From Dermabacter vaginalis (lineage in GTDB: Bacteria; Actinomycetota; Actinomycetes; Actinomycetales; Dermabacteraceae): a stretch of 64,000 bases of DNA. Shown piece after piece: positions 45,245-54,953 of this stretch. The position numbers were made by a program, and so were the translations under genes. Location: contig NZ_CP012117.1 of the NCBI RefSeq assembly GCF_001678905.1, forward strand, positions 868,001 to 932,000. Reading direction: 5' to 3'. Under the pieces are notes generated by a model, which saw only the letters and a list, made by a program, of their open reading frames with translations, ran no database searches and was not told where the DNA came from. Numbering within the stretch: position 1 is the stretch's first letter; the number at the start of each line of letters is the position of its first letter.

Positions 45245-45289
45245 TGAGGGGGATTGCGACTTTTGGAGCGTCATAGTGCGTCACACCTT

Positions 45290-45319
45290 TTGGTTTTCTC
45301 CGCCGAAAACCCCTACTAT
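45290..45319 (+). promoter_or_regulatory. Promoter of the PLP enzyme and amino-acid importer unit
   Basis: TTGGTT (45290-45295) and TACTAT (45314-45319) are separated by 18 nt, a plausible housekeeping sigma-factor promoter. The start of transcription would fall near 45326, at the first base of the leader inverted repeat. Confidence 0.55.
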
Positions 45320-45325
45320 GGAAGA

Positions 45326-45344
45326 GCTTATGGGGTGCATAAGC
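45326..45344 (+). promoter_or_regulatory. Inverted repeat at the expected transcription start
   Basis: GCTTATG-GGGTG-CATAAGC is a perfect 7-bp inverted repeat beginning where transcription should start and 57 nt before the start codon. It may be a repressor site responding to a sulfur metabolite or a 5' RNA hairpin. Confidence 0.5.
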
Positions 45345-45400
45345 GTTAGTTAGCGCGGATGGCCTCGAAGAACGGTGTAACGACACGATTGAGGAGAGAC

Positions 45401-46540
45401 ATGCATATCGATACCCGCGCCATTCTCGCGCCGCGCACGAGCGAATTCGGGGCGGTTGTTCCGCCCGTCCACCTTTCCTCAACCTTCGAACTCGATATCG
45501 ACACGATTGATGGCGACTACGCCTACCAGCGCGGCTCGAACCCCTCGCGCGGCGATCTCGAGTCTGTGATCGCCAACCTTGAGGAGGCGAAGCATGGTTT
45601 TGCCTTCGCAACTGGAATGGCGGCGGTGAGCTCGGTCTTGAGCCTTTTGAGTCCTGGTGACGAGGTTCTTTTCTCCTCGAATGTCTACGGCGGCACCTTC
45701 CGCTACGTCGAAAAGATCTTCCCGCGCGCAGGTCTCACCGGCACGTTCTTCGACGACCTCGGCTCTATTACGAGCGCGGACCTCAGCGAAAAGACCCGCA
45801 TGATTTTCGTGGAGACCCCCGGCAACCCCACGCTTCGCGTCGTTGATATTGAGCGTCTCGCGAAGCTCGCACACGAGCACGGCGTTCTCCTCGTCATCGA
45901 CAACACCTTCATGACTGCGGTGCTTCAACGCCCCCTCGACATGGGTGCCGACCTCGTCGTGCAGTCCGCGACGAAGTTCCTCGGCGGACACAGTGACCTT
46001 CTTGCGGGTGCCGTGACCACGAATGATGCCGAGTTCGCCGAGAATATTCGGCTGAGTCAGAAGGTTTTCGGCGGGGTTCTCGAGCCTTTCACCTCGATCC
46101 GTCTTCTCCAGGCGATCAAAACTCTTCCGCTGCGCATCACACGTCAGCAGGAGAATGCCGAAAAGCTCGTCGCCTACCTCCGCGAGCATCCGGGTATCCA
46201 GACCGTGCTCTCAGCCGGATCCTTTAGTGAGCATGAGCGCGAAATCCACGAGCGCCAGGCCGCGGGCATCGGTGCAGTTTTCTCCTTCGAGCTCGCCGAG
46301 GGTTACGACCTCAAGACGTTCCTCCACGCGCTTGAGATTCCCTCCTTCGCGGTGAGCCTTGGCGGAGTCGAATCCCTCATGTCGATTCCCGCGACGATGA
46401 GCCACGACGGCATGACGCAGGCTGCGCGCGAACGCGCCGGCATCACGGATACTCTCGTGCGCTTCAGTGTGGGGATCGAAAACATCAACGACCTCCTCGC
46501 TGACTTCGATCAGGCGCTTGATGCCGCCAAGAACTCATAA
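45401..46540 (+). CDS. Cys/Met-metabolism PLP enzyme (cystathionine lyase/synthase family)
   Basis: A 379-residue enzyme of the MetB/MetC/CGL fold. [12 protein letters not shown] (21-32), [13 protein letters not shown] (42-54), [14 protein letters not shown] and the PLP-lysine motif [13 protein letters not shown] (K192) are visible, as is [14 protein letters not shown] near 330. The family includes cystathionine gamma-synthase, cystathionine beta- and gamma-lyases and methionine gamma-lyase, which cannot be told apart here. The following importer makes a lyase acting on imported cystine or cystathionine the most economical reading. The ATG has GAGGAGAG upstream. Confidence 0.88.
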   Translation: MHIDTRAILAPRTSEFGAVVPPVHLSSTFELDIDTIDGDYAYQRGSNPSRGDLESVIANLEEAKHGFAFATGMAAVSSVLSLLSPGDEVLFSSNVYGGTFRYVEKIFPRAGLTGTFFDDLGSITSADLSEKTRMIFVETPGNPTLRVVDIERLAKLAHEHGVLLVIDNTFMTAVLQRPLDMGADLVVQSATKFLGGHSDLLAGAVTTNDAEFAENIRLSQKVFGGVLEPFTSIRLLQAIKTLPLRITRQQENAEKLVAYLREHPGIQTVLSAGSFSEHEREIHERQAAGIGAVFSFELAEGYDLKTFLHALEIPSFAVSLGGVESLMSIPATMSHDGMTQAARERAGITDTLVRFSVGIENINDLLADFDQALDAAKNS

Positions 46541-46566
46541 TCCAGCCCTCATTTCAAGGAGTCCTC

Positions 46567-47370
46567 ATGTCCCGTTTTGTTTCGCGTCGCTCGATCCTTG
46601 CCACCTCCGGTATTTCTGCCGCCGCACTCGCTCTCGCGGCGTGCGGCTCCTCCACGGGTGAGAAAAGGGGCGGTGGCTCGAGCAGCGCCGGCGACGTGCT
46701 CAAGGTTGGTGTCGAAGGCGTCTACAAGCCCTATAACTTCCACGATGAATCGGGAAAGCTCGTGGGATTTGAGATTGACATCATCGAAGCAATCGCGGAG
46801 AAACTCGGCACGAAGGTCGAGTATTCCGAAGCGAAGTGGGACAGCCTCCTCGCGGGCCTTGACGCCGGGCAGTACGACCTCGTGATGAACAATGTCGCGG
46901 TGACCGACGAACGTAAGAAAGCCTTCGACCTTACCGTTCCCTACGCCCTCACCCAGGGACGGCTCGGCGTACCGGAAGGCTCGGACATTACGTCCCTCGC
47001 TGACGTCAAGGGGCGCCGGGCTGCCCAGACGACAACCTCGAACTGGGGGGAAGTAATGGCCGAAGCCGGTGCCGAAATTGTCGCGTCCCCCGGCTTTGCC
47101 GAGTCGATCGAGCTTGTCTCGTCGGGCCGCGCTGACGTGACCGCAAACGAAGTCGTCGCCTTCAACACGTATCTCGAAGAGCACCCCGATGCCCCCATCA
47201 CGGTGCTCGACGAGGAACTCGAGACCGAGATCCTCATCGCCGGTGCGCTCAAGAAGGGAAGCGAGCTCACCGAGAAAATCAATACGGCCATCACTGAACT
47301 TCTTGAGGACGGCACGATCAAGAAGATCGACGAGGAGTGGCTCGGTCTTGACCTCACGCCCAAGCAGTAG
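46567..47370 (+). CDS. Amino-acid-binding lipoprotein of ABC importer
   Basis: A 267-residue family 3 solute-binding protein. A short N-region with SRRS is followed by the lipobox LAACG (lipid-modified Cys26) and a Gly/Ser-rich linker. LKVGVEGVYKPYNFHDESGK (about 45-64), LVGFEIDIIEAIAEKLG and WDSLLAGLDAGQYDLVMNNV are standard for polar amino-acid binding proteins, and the text is like cystine-binding members (TcyA/FliY type). It is 26 nt after the PLP enzyme and 21 nt before the permease, in one operon. Confidence 0.92.
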   Translation: MSRFVSRRSILATSGISAAALALAACGSSTGEKRGGGSSSAGDVLKVGVEGVYKPYNFHDESGKLVGFEIDIIEAIAEKLGTKVEYSEAKWDSLLAGLDAGQYDLVMNNVAVTDERKKAFDLTVPYALTQGRLGVPEGSDITSLADVKGRRAAQTTTSNWGEVMAEAGAEIVASPGFAESIELVSSGRADVTANEVVAFNTYLEEHPDAPITVLDEELETEILIAGALKKGSELTEKINTAITELLEDGTIKKIDEEWLGLDLTPKQ

Positions 47371-47391
47371 TCTCGTCACGGAGCTGTCCAG

Positions 47392-48078
47392 GTGAATTTC
47401 GATCTTTCACGAGCGTTAGAAGTGTGGTCGGGCGCGCTCGGCCCAATGCTTCTCGCGACCCTCAAGGTCACGATCCCGCTTTCGCTCATCGCCTTCGCGA
47501 TTTCGCTCGTGCTCGCCGTTCTCGCGGCGAGCGCGAGGCTCTCGCGTTTTCGCCCGCTCAAGGCGATTGCGTGGCTGTACGTGTGGGTTTTTCGCGGAAC
47601 GCCCCTACTCGTGCAGCTCTTCATTGTGTTTTACGGTCTCCCGAAGGTCTTCCCGGGGCTCATGCTCAATCCGTGGACGGCCGCCGTCGGAACCCTCGCC
47701 TTGAACTGCGGTGCGTACGCTTCCGAGGCCGTGCGCGCGTCGATCCTTTCGATCCCGCGGGGCCAGTACGAGGCGGCGGCGACTTTGGACCTTGACCAGC
47801 GCACCACCTTTTTCAAGGTCATCGCGCCGCAAGCGTTCCGGATTGCGCTCCCACCGCTCAGCAACGACTTCATCGACCTCGTGAAGGGGACGAGCCTCGT
47901 ATCGACCATTACCCTTCTCGACATGTTCATGGTTGCGCAGCAGCGTGCGGCCGCGACGTTCGAGCCGTTCTACCTCTATATCCTTGTGGCGGCGATTTAC
48001 CTGGCCCTCGTCTCGGTGCTGAGCCTTCTTCAGGCGTGGCTCGAGAAGAAAGCGAGCGTGTACGTTGAGCGCGACTAG
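47392..48078 (+). CDS. Amino-acid ABC transporter permease
   Basis: A 228-residue permease of the HisMQ/GlnP group with about five membrane segments. The conserved FRGTPLLVQLFIVFYGLP (about 64-81) and EAVRASILSIPRGQYEAAAT (about 108-127, the coupling loop) are clear. The start is GTG. It overlaps the ATPase gene by 14 nt. It forms the channel of the putative sulfur amino-acid importer. Confidence 0.93.
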   Translation: MNFDLSRALEVWSGALGPMLLATLKVTIPLSLIAFAISLVLAVLAASARLSRFRPLKAIAWLYVWVFRGTPLLVQLFIVFYGLPKVFPGLMLNPWTAAVGTLALNCGAYASEAVRASILSIPRGQYEAAATLDLDQRTTFFKVIAPQAFRIALPPLSNDFIDLVKGTSLVSTITLLDMFMVAQQRAAATFEPFYLYILVAAIYLALVSVLSLLQAWLEKKASVYVERD

Positions 48079-48853
48079 CATCCCGGAAAACATTGACGCG
48101 AGCGTCACTCGCGAGCCTCTGAAACTGCGGTCAATCACGAAACGGTTCGGCGCTCTCACCGCGCTTGATCACGTTGACCTCGATATCGAGCCCGGTAAAA
48201 CTACCGTTCTCCTTGGCCCCTCCGGCTCGGGGAAGTCGACTCTTCTACGCTCGATCAATCTGCTCGAAAAGCCGGATGAGGGCACGCTCGATTTTGGCGG
48301 CGGGCCGATCGAGGTGAGCCAGAGACTTTCGGATCAGAAGATTCGGGAGATCCGGCGCCATTCGACCATGGTGTTCCAGCAGTTCAACCTTTTTCCGCAC
48401 CTCACGGCCCTGCAAAACGTGACGCTCGCGCCCGTGAAGTCTCGAGGCATGGCGAAGGCCGAGGCGCGCGAGCGGGGTATTGAAGCCCTCACCCGCGTGG
48501 GCCTAGCGGAGAAGGTTGATTCCTATCCGTCGCGGCTCTCGGGTGGTCAGCAGCAGCGAGTCGCGATTGCTCGAGCGCTCGCCCTGAGTCCCGACTATCT
48601 GCTTTTCGACGAGCCCACCTCGGCGCTCGATCCGGAGCTAGCCGCCGAGGTGATCGCGGTACTTTCGTCTCTCGCGGCGGAGCATCGCACACTCGTGGTC
48701 GTGACGCATTCGCTTCAGTTCGCGCGCAGCGTTGCCGATCGCCTCGTGTTTCTCGAGGAGGGGAAGATCCTCTTCAACGGCGATCCCGAACACTTCTTCA
48801 ACTCTGAGGATGAGCGCCTCAAGCGCTTTGTGAGCGTCGTGGGGTCCGTCTAG
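48065..48853 (+). CDS. Amino-acid ABC transporter ATPase
   Basis: A 262-residue ATPase of the GlnQ/TcyC group. Walker A is LLGPSGSGKSTLLRSINLLE (about 49-68), the Q loop MVFQQFNLFPHLTALQNVTL, the signature LSGGQQQRVAIARALAL, Walker B YLLFDEPTSALDPEL, and the H loop VVVTHSLQFARSV. The start is TTG, inside the end of the permease gene, implying translational coupling. It is the last gene of the unit. Confidence 0.93.
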   Translation: MSATSIPENIDASVTREPLKLRSITKRFGALTALDHVDLDIEPGKTTVLLGPSGSGKSTLLRSINLLEKPDEGTLDFGGGPIEVSQRLSDQKIREIRRHSTMVFQQFNLFPHLTALQNVTLAPVKSRGMAKAEARERGIEALTRVGLAEKVDSYPSRLSGGQQQRVAIARALALSPDYLLFDEPTSALDPELAAEVIAVLSSLAAEHRTLVVVTHSLQFARSVADRLVFLEEGKILFNGDPEHFFNSEDERLKRFVSVVGSV

Positions 48854-48864
48854 GAGTGTGAAAC

Positions 48865-48893
48865 GGCAGGGAGGGCCGACGGTTGCCTTTTTT
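48865..48893 (+). terminator. Weak terminator after the amino-acid importer
   Basis: GGCAG can pair with TTGCC around a 13-nt loop, followed directly by six T. The stem is short, so this is a tentative call supported by the T-run and by position 12 nt after the stop. Confidence 0.4.
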
Positions 48894-48899
48894 GCGGCG

Positions 48900-49460
48900 T
48901 CACGCCCGTGGCGCGTCGCCCTCTTCGAGCGCGAGCAAGAAGCGCTTTTTCTCAAGTCCTCCGCTATAGCCGCCCAGGCTGCCGTCGGATTTCACGACCC
49001 TGTGGCAGGGAACCACGATCGGGAGGGGGTTCATGCCGCATGCCGTGCCGACCGCGCGCACGGCCTTCGCCTTGCCCGCCCGCTCGGCGGCCCACGCGTA
49101 GCTTTGCCGTTCCCCAAAGCTGATCTGCTCGATCGCTTCGTGCACGCTTCGGCGAAAGCCCTGGGAGAGGGTGCGGTCAAGGGGGAGTGTAAAGGTCCGA
49201 CGGTTGCCGGCGAGGAAGTCGAGGACCTCGTTTTGCGCGTGGTGGAGAACGTCGTGAGGGTTGAGCGGTCTCGCCGCGTCGATCGGTGGGGCGAATTTCC
49301 GCAGTTGCGCTTCGCAGAGGGCTTTTACGACATCAAAACCCTCGCTTTCGAAAGCGATGCGCACGAGCCCCCGCTCAGTTGCGGCGAAAAGGAGAGTGCC
49401 GAGAGGTGAGGGGGCTTCGGCGAACTCGAGTGAGAGGGCGTCGGCGCAGTGTGTGGGCAT
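48900..49460 (-). CDS. ogt: Methylated-DNA-[protein]-cysteine S-methyltransferase
   Basis: Suicidal repair of O6-methylguanine. From the ATG at 49460 it has 186 residues, near the usual family length. The acceptor cysteine is C152 in IVVPCHRVV. GFRRSVHEAIEQISFGERQS (about 101-120) is the DNA-binding helix region and GTACGMNPLP precedes the active site, as in all Ogt/MGMT proteins. The start is uncertain because Shine-Dalgarno signals are weak; in-frame starts up to 49676 exist. It is convergent with the importer operon. Confidence 0.9.
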   Translation of the reverse strand: MPTHCADALSLEFAEAPSPLGTLLFAATERGLVRIAFESEGFDVVKALCEAQLRKFAPPIDAARPLNPHDVLHHAQNEVLDFLAGNRRTFTLPLDRTLSQGFRRSVHEAIEQISFGERQSYAWAAERAGKAKAVRAVGTACGMNPLPIVVPCHRVVKSDGSLGGYSGGLEKKRFLLALEEGDAPRA

Positions 49461-49784
49461 GGCCGCTTCTTTCTTCGGCTCGAGGGTGGAGGACGTGGCG
49501 CCTGGGCGCTGTGGTGATTGTGGCACGCGTGCCTTTGAGCTGTTTTCATGGGGCGCCTGAAGGGCCTCAATGAGCATAGATGTGTTGTGTGTCATATCTG
49601 GAGCGGCCTGGAATAAGCGCAGCCCCGCAAGAGTTGAGCCTAGTGAACTCAAGTTGAGTGATACGTCGATTGACAACCCCGGTTTGGGGAGCGTTGACTA
49701 ATCGCGTTCTTGAGCACAGCCAAGTTGATAGCGGTGCGGCCACCACAGAAATCCACCGGTCGCACACTCGGAAGGAGAACACTT
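49461..49784. other. Intergenic region between ogt and dnaK
   Basis: A 324-nt divergent gap. It contains the HAIR operator and a further half-site (49634-49660), TTGACA at 49670-49675 and a strong AAGGAG-type RBS (49770-49777) for dnaK. I see no additional gene. The exact dnaK promoter could not be fixed. Confidence 0.6.
49634..49660. promoter_or_regulatory. HAIR operator with an extra half-site, upstream of dnaK
   Basis: TTGAG-N9-CTCAA (49634-49652) fits the HAIR consensus (CTTGAGT-N7-ACTCAAG), and TTGAGT follows immediately (49654-49659), giving a third half-site. HspR, encoded at the end of the operon, binds HAIR and represses dnaK in other actinobacteria. Confidence 0.85.
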
Positions 49785-51643
<1,859 letters not shown>

Positions 51644-51647
<4 letters not shown>

Positions 51648-52291
51648 GCGAGAACGACAAACCGTTCACGTTCACCGATAAGCGCACGTCCACGAAAGGC
51701 GAGGAGCCAGACATGAACGAGCAGCAACCAGGCGGCGCGCCGGAGGAAACTCCCGCGCCCGCCGCGGCCACCGCGAACAGCACTGACACGCCCGAAGGCG
51801 CCGAGGTCGACGATCTCTCCGCCGAGGCCGGAGCCCTCTACGAGAGCGCTGTCGCCGAGACCGAAGCCCTCAAGGCGAAAGTGAACGAGCTCGAAGAGCA
51901 GCTCAAGCGCGACCAGGCAGAGTACGTGAACTCGCGCAGACGCATCGAACAGAGCGCCGTCGTGGGTCAGCAGCAGGCCGTCGCAAAGGTCCTCACCTCG
52001 CTTCTGAGCGTCCTCGACGACATCGAGCTCGCTCGGCAGCACGGGGATATCGCCGAGGGCAGCCCGTTTGCCTCGATCACGAGCAAACTTGAGGAAGCAC
52101 TCGGTGCGCACGGTCTCGTTCGCTACGGCGAGGTCGGCGAAGAGTTCGACCCCGAAAAGCATGAGGCGCTCATGCATTCGAGCAGTGATGAGGCCGAGGC
52201 AACGAGCCTCGAGGTCATCATGCAGCCCGGCTACATGATGGGGGAACGCGTCCTGCGCCCGGCGCGCGTGGGCACGGTCGGCCCCAACTAA
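51644..52291 (+). CDS. grpE: Nucleotide exchange factor GrpE
   Basis: A 215-residue nucleotide exchange factor for DnaK. A long acidic, disordered N terminus is followed by a coiled coil (about 75-115, [20 protein letters not shown]) and the C-terminal beta domain ([20 protein letters not shown], then [20 protein letters not shown]). GTG at 51644 overlaps the dnaK stop. ATG at 51714, with GAGGAG 7 nt upstream, is a strong alternative that would give 192 residues. Confidence 0.94.
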
Positions 52292-52301
52292 GGCAGGGCA
52301 A

Positions 52302-52349
52302 GCGTCGGCCCCTCCCGCCACGTGACAGCAAAGCGGGGCGGGCCGACGC
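52302..52349 (+). repeat. Inverted repeat 1 in the grpE-dnaJ gap
   Basis: GCGTCGGCCC (52302-52311) and GGGCCGACGC (52340-52349) form a perfect 10-bp stem with a 28-nt loop, starting 10 nt after the grpE stop. No T-run follows. Confidence 0.6.
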
Positions 52350-52361
52350 CACCAGCACACC

Positions 52362-52395
52362 GCGAGGCGGCGGGATCACCAACCCGCCGCCTCGC
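52362..52395 (+). repeat. Inverted repeat 2 in the grpE-dnaJ gap
   Basis: A perfect 13-bp stem (52362-52374 with 52383-52395) with an 8-nt loop, 33 nt before the dnaJ start. With repeat 1 it forms tandem hairpins that could attenuate or process the message between dnaK-grpE and dnaJ-hspR. Confidence 0.65.
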
Positions 52396-52428
52396 TCCAT
52401 AGATTCACACTTATAACGAGGAGACACC

Positions 52429-53424
52429 ATGAGCCAGCAAGAATGGCTGAGCAAGGACTTTTATAAGATCCTCGGCGTCTCCCAGGACGCCTCCGCAGCA
52501 GAGATCAAAAAGGCCTATCGCAAGAAGGCGAAGGAGCTGCATCCGGATAGGCATCCCGGGGATGCCAAGGCAGAAGAGCGCTTCAAGGAAGTGGGCGAGG
52601 CCTACTCGATTCTGAGCGACGCGGAGCAGCGCAAGCAGTACGACGCGATTCGCGCGATGGGCGCGGGCGGTGCGCGCTTCGCCTCGGGCCCTGGCGGCGC
52701 GGCAGGTGGCGGATTCGAGGATCTCTTCGGTGCCTTCACCGGCGGTGGTTTCGGTGGTGGCGCGGGCGGCGTCAACATCGAAGATCTCATGGGAATGTTT
52801 GGCGGAGGCGGCTTTGGCGGGGGGCAGGGCCGTGCAGGCTTCTCGCCGAACGGCGGTTTTGGGCGCCAGGCACCCCAAAAGGGCGCCGACGTGAGTGCGA
52901 GCGTGAAGCTCAGCTTCCGCGACGCAGTGCTCGGAACCGAGGTGTCGTTTAGCGCGGGCGGGCGGAACATTACGACCCGTATTCCCGCGGGAGTTCACGA
53001 CGGACAGAAAATTCGGCTCAGGGGCAAAGGGCAAGCGTCGGCGAACGGTGGCGCCCCCGGCGACCTCATGCTGACCGCTCACGTTGCCGCCCACCCGCTC
53101 TACACCATGGACGGGATGAACCTGCGCATTGACGTTCCCATCACCCCCGCAGAGGCTGCATTCGGTGCGAAAGTGCGTGTGCCGCTCCTCGATGGCGGGC
53201 ACGTCACCATGAAGGTCCCCGCCGGCACCCCGTCGGGCCGCACGCTTCGCGCCAAAGGCAAGGGTGTACGCATGAAGAAAGGCGAGGGAGACCTGTTGGT
53301 GACCCTCACAATCGTGCTGCCCGATACCCTGAACGAGAACGCTGAAAAGGCGCTTCGCGACTTTGCCGAGGCCACGACTGATTTCGACCCCCGTGCCAAC
53401 CTCGTGGAGCGTGCCGCCCGATAA
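52429..53424 (+). CDS. dnaJ: DnaJ-family co-chaperone without zinc finger
   Basis: A 331-residue type II Hsp40. The J domain (about 8-75) has the HPD motif at residues 38-40. A Gly/Phe-rich region runs from about 80 to 145, and the C-terminal peptide-binding domains from about 155 (SVKLSFRDAVLGTEVSFSAG) to 315. The CxxCxGxG repeats of classical DnaJ are absent: there are no cysteines in the chain. It therefore resembles CbpA in layout although it occupies the DnaJ place in the heat-shock operon. The ATG has GAGGAG upstream. Confidence 0.93.
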   Translation: MSQQEWLSKDFYKILGVSQDASAAEIKKAYRKKAKELHPDRHPGDAKAEERFKEVGEAYSILSDAEQRKQYDAIRAMGAGGARFASGPGGAAGGGFEDLFGAFTGGGFGGGAGGVNIEDLMGMFGGGGFGGGQGRAGFSPNGGFGRQAPQKGADVSASVKLSFRDAVLGTEVSFSAGGRNITTRIPAGVHDGQKIRLRGKGQASANGGAPGDLMLTAHVAAHPLYTMDGMNLRIDVPITPAEAAFGAKVRVPLLDGGHVTMKVPAGTPSGRTLRAKGKGVRMKKGEGDLLVTLTIVLPDTLNENAEKALRDFAEATTDFDPRANLVERAAR

Positions 53425-53457
53425 GAGCACCACCGACGGCCACGAGAAGGAGGAGAC

Positions 53458-53892
53458 ATGGCACCGTCACGTTTCGATGAGCACGCGGGAGTCTTCGTCA
53501 TCTCGGTCGCGGCCGAGCTTACGGGGATGCACCCGCAAACCCTGCGCACCTACGATCGGCTGGGGATTGTGTCGCCGCAGCGCACGAGAGGGCGCGGGCG
53601 ACGCTACAGCGCATGGAACATCGCGCAGTTAAGGCAGGTCCAAGCTCTCTCGCAAGAGGAAGGCATCAACCTTGCGGGAATCAAGCGGATCCTCGAGCTG
53701 CAAAACGAGGTGGAGAGGCTCAGGGCCGAACTCGACGAAGTCACCGAAGAGCGAGACGAGCAGCGCCGCCGCGATAGCCGCATTTTCGCGACCTCGCAAA
53801 CCGGTGAAGTCGAAGCGATGCGCCGCGGCCAGCGGCCACGCCGACGCCAAGCGGGTGCGCTTGTCGTGTGGAGGCCCGACGGTTCCCGCTAG
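53458..53892 (+). CDS. hspR: MerR-family heat-shock repressor HspR
   Basis: A 144-residue repressor. The MerR helix-turn-helix is in VISVAAELTGMHPQTLRTYD (about 14-33), then GRGRRYSAWNIAQLRQVQAL. A short coiled coil follows (ELQNEVERLRAELDEVTEER, about 80-99) and a basic C-terminal tail. HspR binds HAIR sites with DnaK as co-repressor in Streptomyces. The HAIR site upstream of dnaK closes the autoregulatory loop. The ATG has AAGGAGG upstream. Its stop shares CTAG with the convergent glycosyltransferase stop. Confidence 0.95.
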   Translation: MAPSRFDEHAGVFVISVAAELTGMHPQTLRTYDRLGIVSPQRTRGRGRRYSAWNIAQLRQVQALSQEEGINLAGIKRILELQNEVERLRAELDEVTEERDEQRRRDSRIFATSQTGEVEAMRRGQRPRRRQAGALVVWRPDGSR

Positions 53893-54941
53893 CGCGTGAG
53901 CTGGCTCCGGTAGAACTCGCGCCACTTCTCGGCGACCGATGCCCTCGAATAGCGGGCCGCGCCTTCGCGTGCGGCCTGCTGGGCCTTCGCATACGCGGCG
54001 GGGGAGTCCTTCAGGCTCGTGAGGGCCTCGACGAACCCATCGATCTCACCACGGCCGGCCTGCACGCGCGTCGCGTGATCGAACAGCACGCCTTCGTAAT
54101 ACACGAGGTCACGCACCACGATAGGGGTGTCGGTTGCCATGGCTTCGAGAATCGTCATGGGAAAGAGCTCCTCATAGCTTGGCAGGAAGAACGCATCCGC
54201 GGCGTTGAAGCACTCATTCATCTCCTCGCGCGGCACAAGCCCAATGAGCTTGACGTTCGCGGGGAGATTCTCTTTTGCCTTTGTGATTTGTTCGTAGCCG
54301 CTCGTGATGCGACCGAAAGAAAAGTCCCCGGCCCACACGAAGAGCGCCTCAGGCATCGCGCGTGCAACGTCGAGAAGATCAAAAAATCCCTTGCGGGTTT
54401 GGAGCTGGCCGGCACACATGACCACGAAGCGAGTGTCGTCTGCACCCCAGGCCCGTCGCCTTCGTGCGATGCTCTCGTTTCTCTCGAGCGGATGGAACTG
54501 TTCCTCCGAAACGAAATTCGGGATAAACGTGATGCGGGACGGATCGAAGCCGTATTCACTTTCGAGTGCCGTGATGAACCAGGGATTGACCGTGACGAGC
54601 GTATCCGTGGCGCGGTAGAAGTTCAGCATGTAGCGGTAGAACGCCCAGCGTGCCGGTTTCGGCATCGCGATCGAATCATCGACGGTCTCCGGAATAAAGT
54701 GCACGTGGGCGAGCGTCGCCCCACGCCGCTTGGCGACGGGGATCGCAGCGCGATATTCCGGGTTGATGGAATGGAAGTGGTTGATGTCGCCGAAGCTTCC
54801 GAGGCGTGCTCGCGGGTTGATATCGAATTCGTCGCCGAGCTCCGCGCTGATGAGTGCGACTTGCTCGAGGTAGGCGCTTCCCACGCCTTGCCCCGCGACG
54901 GAATCGGCCTTCGAAAATGCGTGAATGCGTGGTTTCGCCAT
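53889..54941 (-). CDS. GT4-family glycosyltransferase
   Basis: A 350-residue retaining glycosyltransferase of the GT-B fold. The N-terminal acceptor domain contains DINHFHSINPEYR (about 52-64) and the C-terminal donor domain the EX7E motif in SYEELFPMTILEAMATDTPI (about 220-239). VVMCAGQLQTRKGFFDLLDV starts the donor domain near 160. No signal peptide is seen. It is the last gene of a three-gene unit with the TVP38-family protein and a second GT4 enzyme, which suggests joint synthesis of a membrane glycolipid or cell-envelope polymer. Confidence 0.9.
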   Translation of the reverse strand: MAKPRIHAFSKADSVAGQGVGSAYLEQVALISAELGDEFDINPRARLGSFGDINHFHSINPEYRAAIPVAKRRGATLAHVHFIPETVDDSIAMPKPARWAFYRYMLNFYRATDTLVTVNPWFITALESEYGFDPSRITFIPNFVSEEQFHPLERNESIARRRRAWGADDTRFVVMCAGQLQTRKGFFDLLDVARAMPEALFVWAGDFSFGRITSGYEQITKAKENLPANVKLIGLVPREEMNECFNAADAFFLPSYEELFPMTILEAMATDTPIVVRDLVYYEGVLFDHATRVQAGRGEIDGFVEALTSLKDSPAAYAKAQQAAREGAARYSRASVAEKWREFYRSQLTR

Positions 54942-54953
54942 GCGTGGGCCCTC

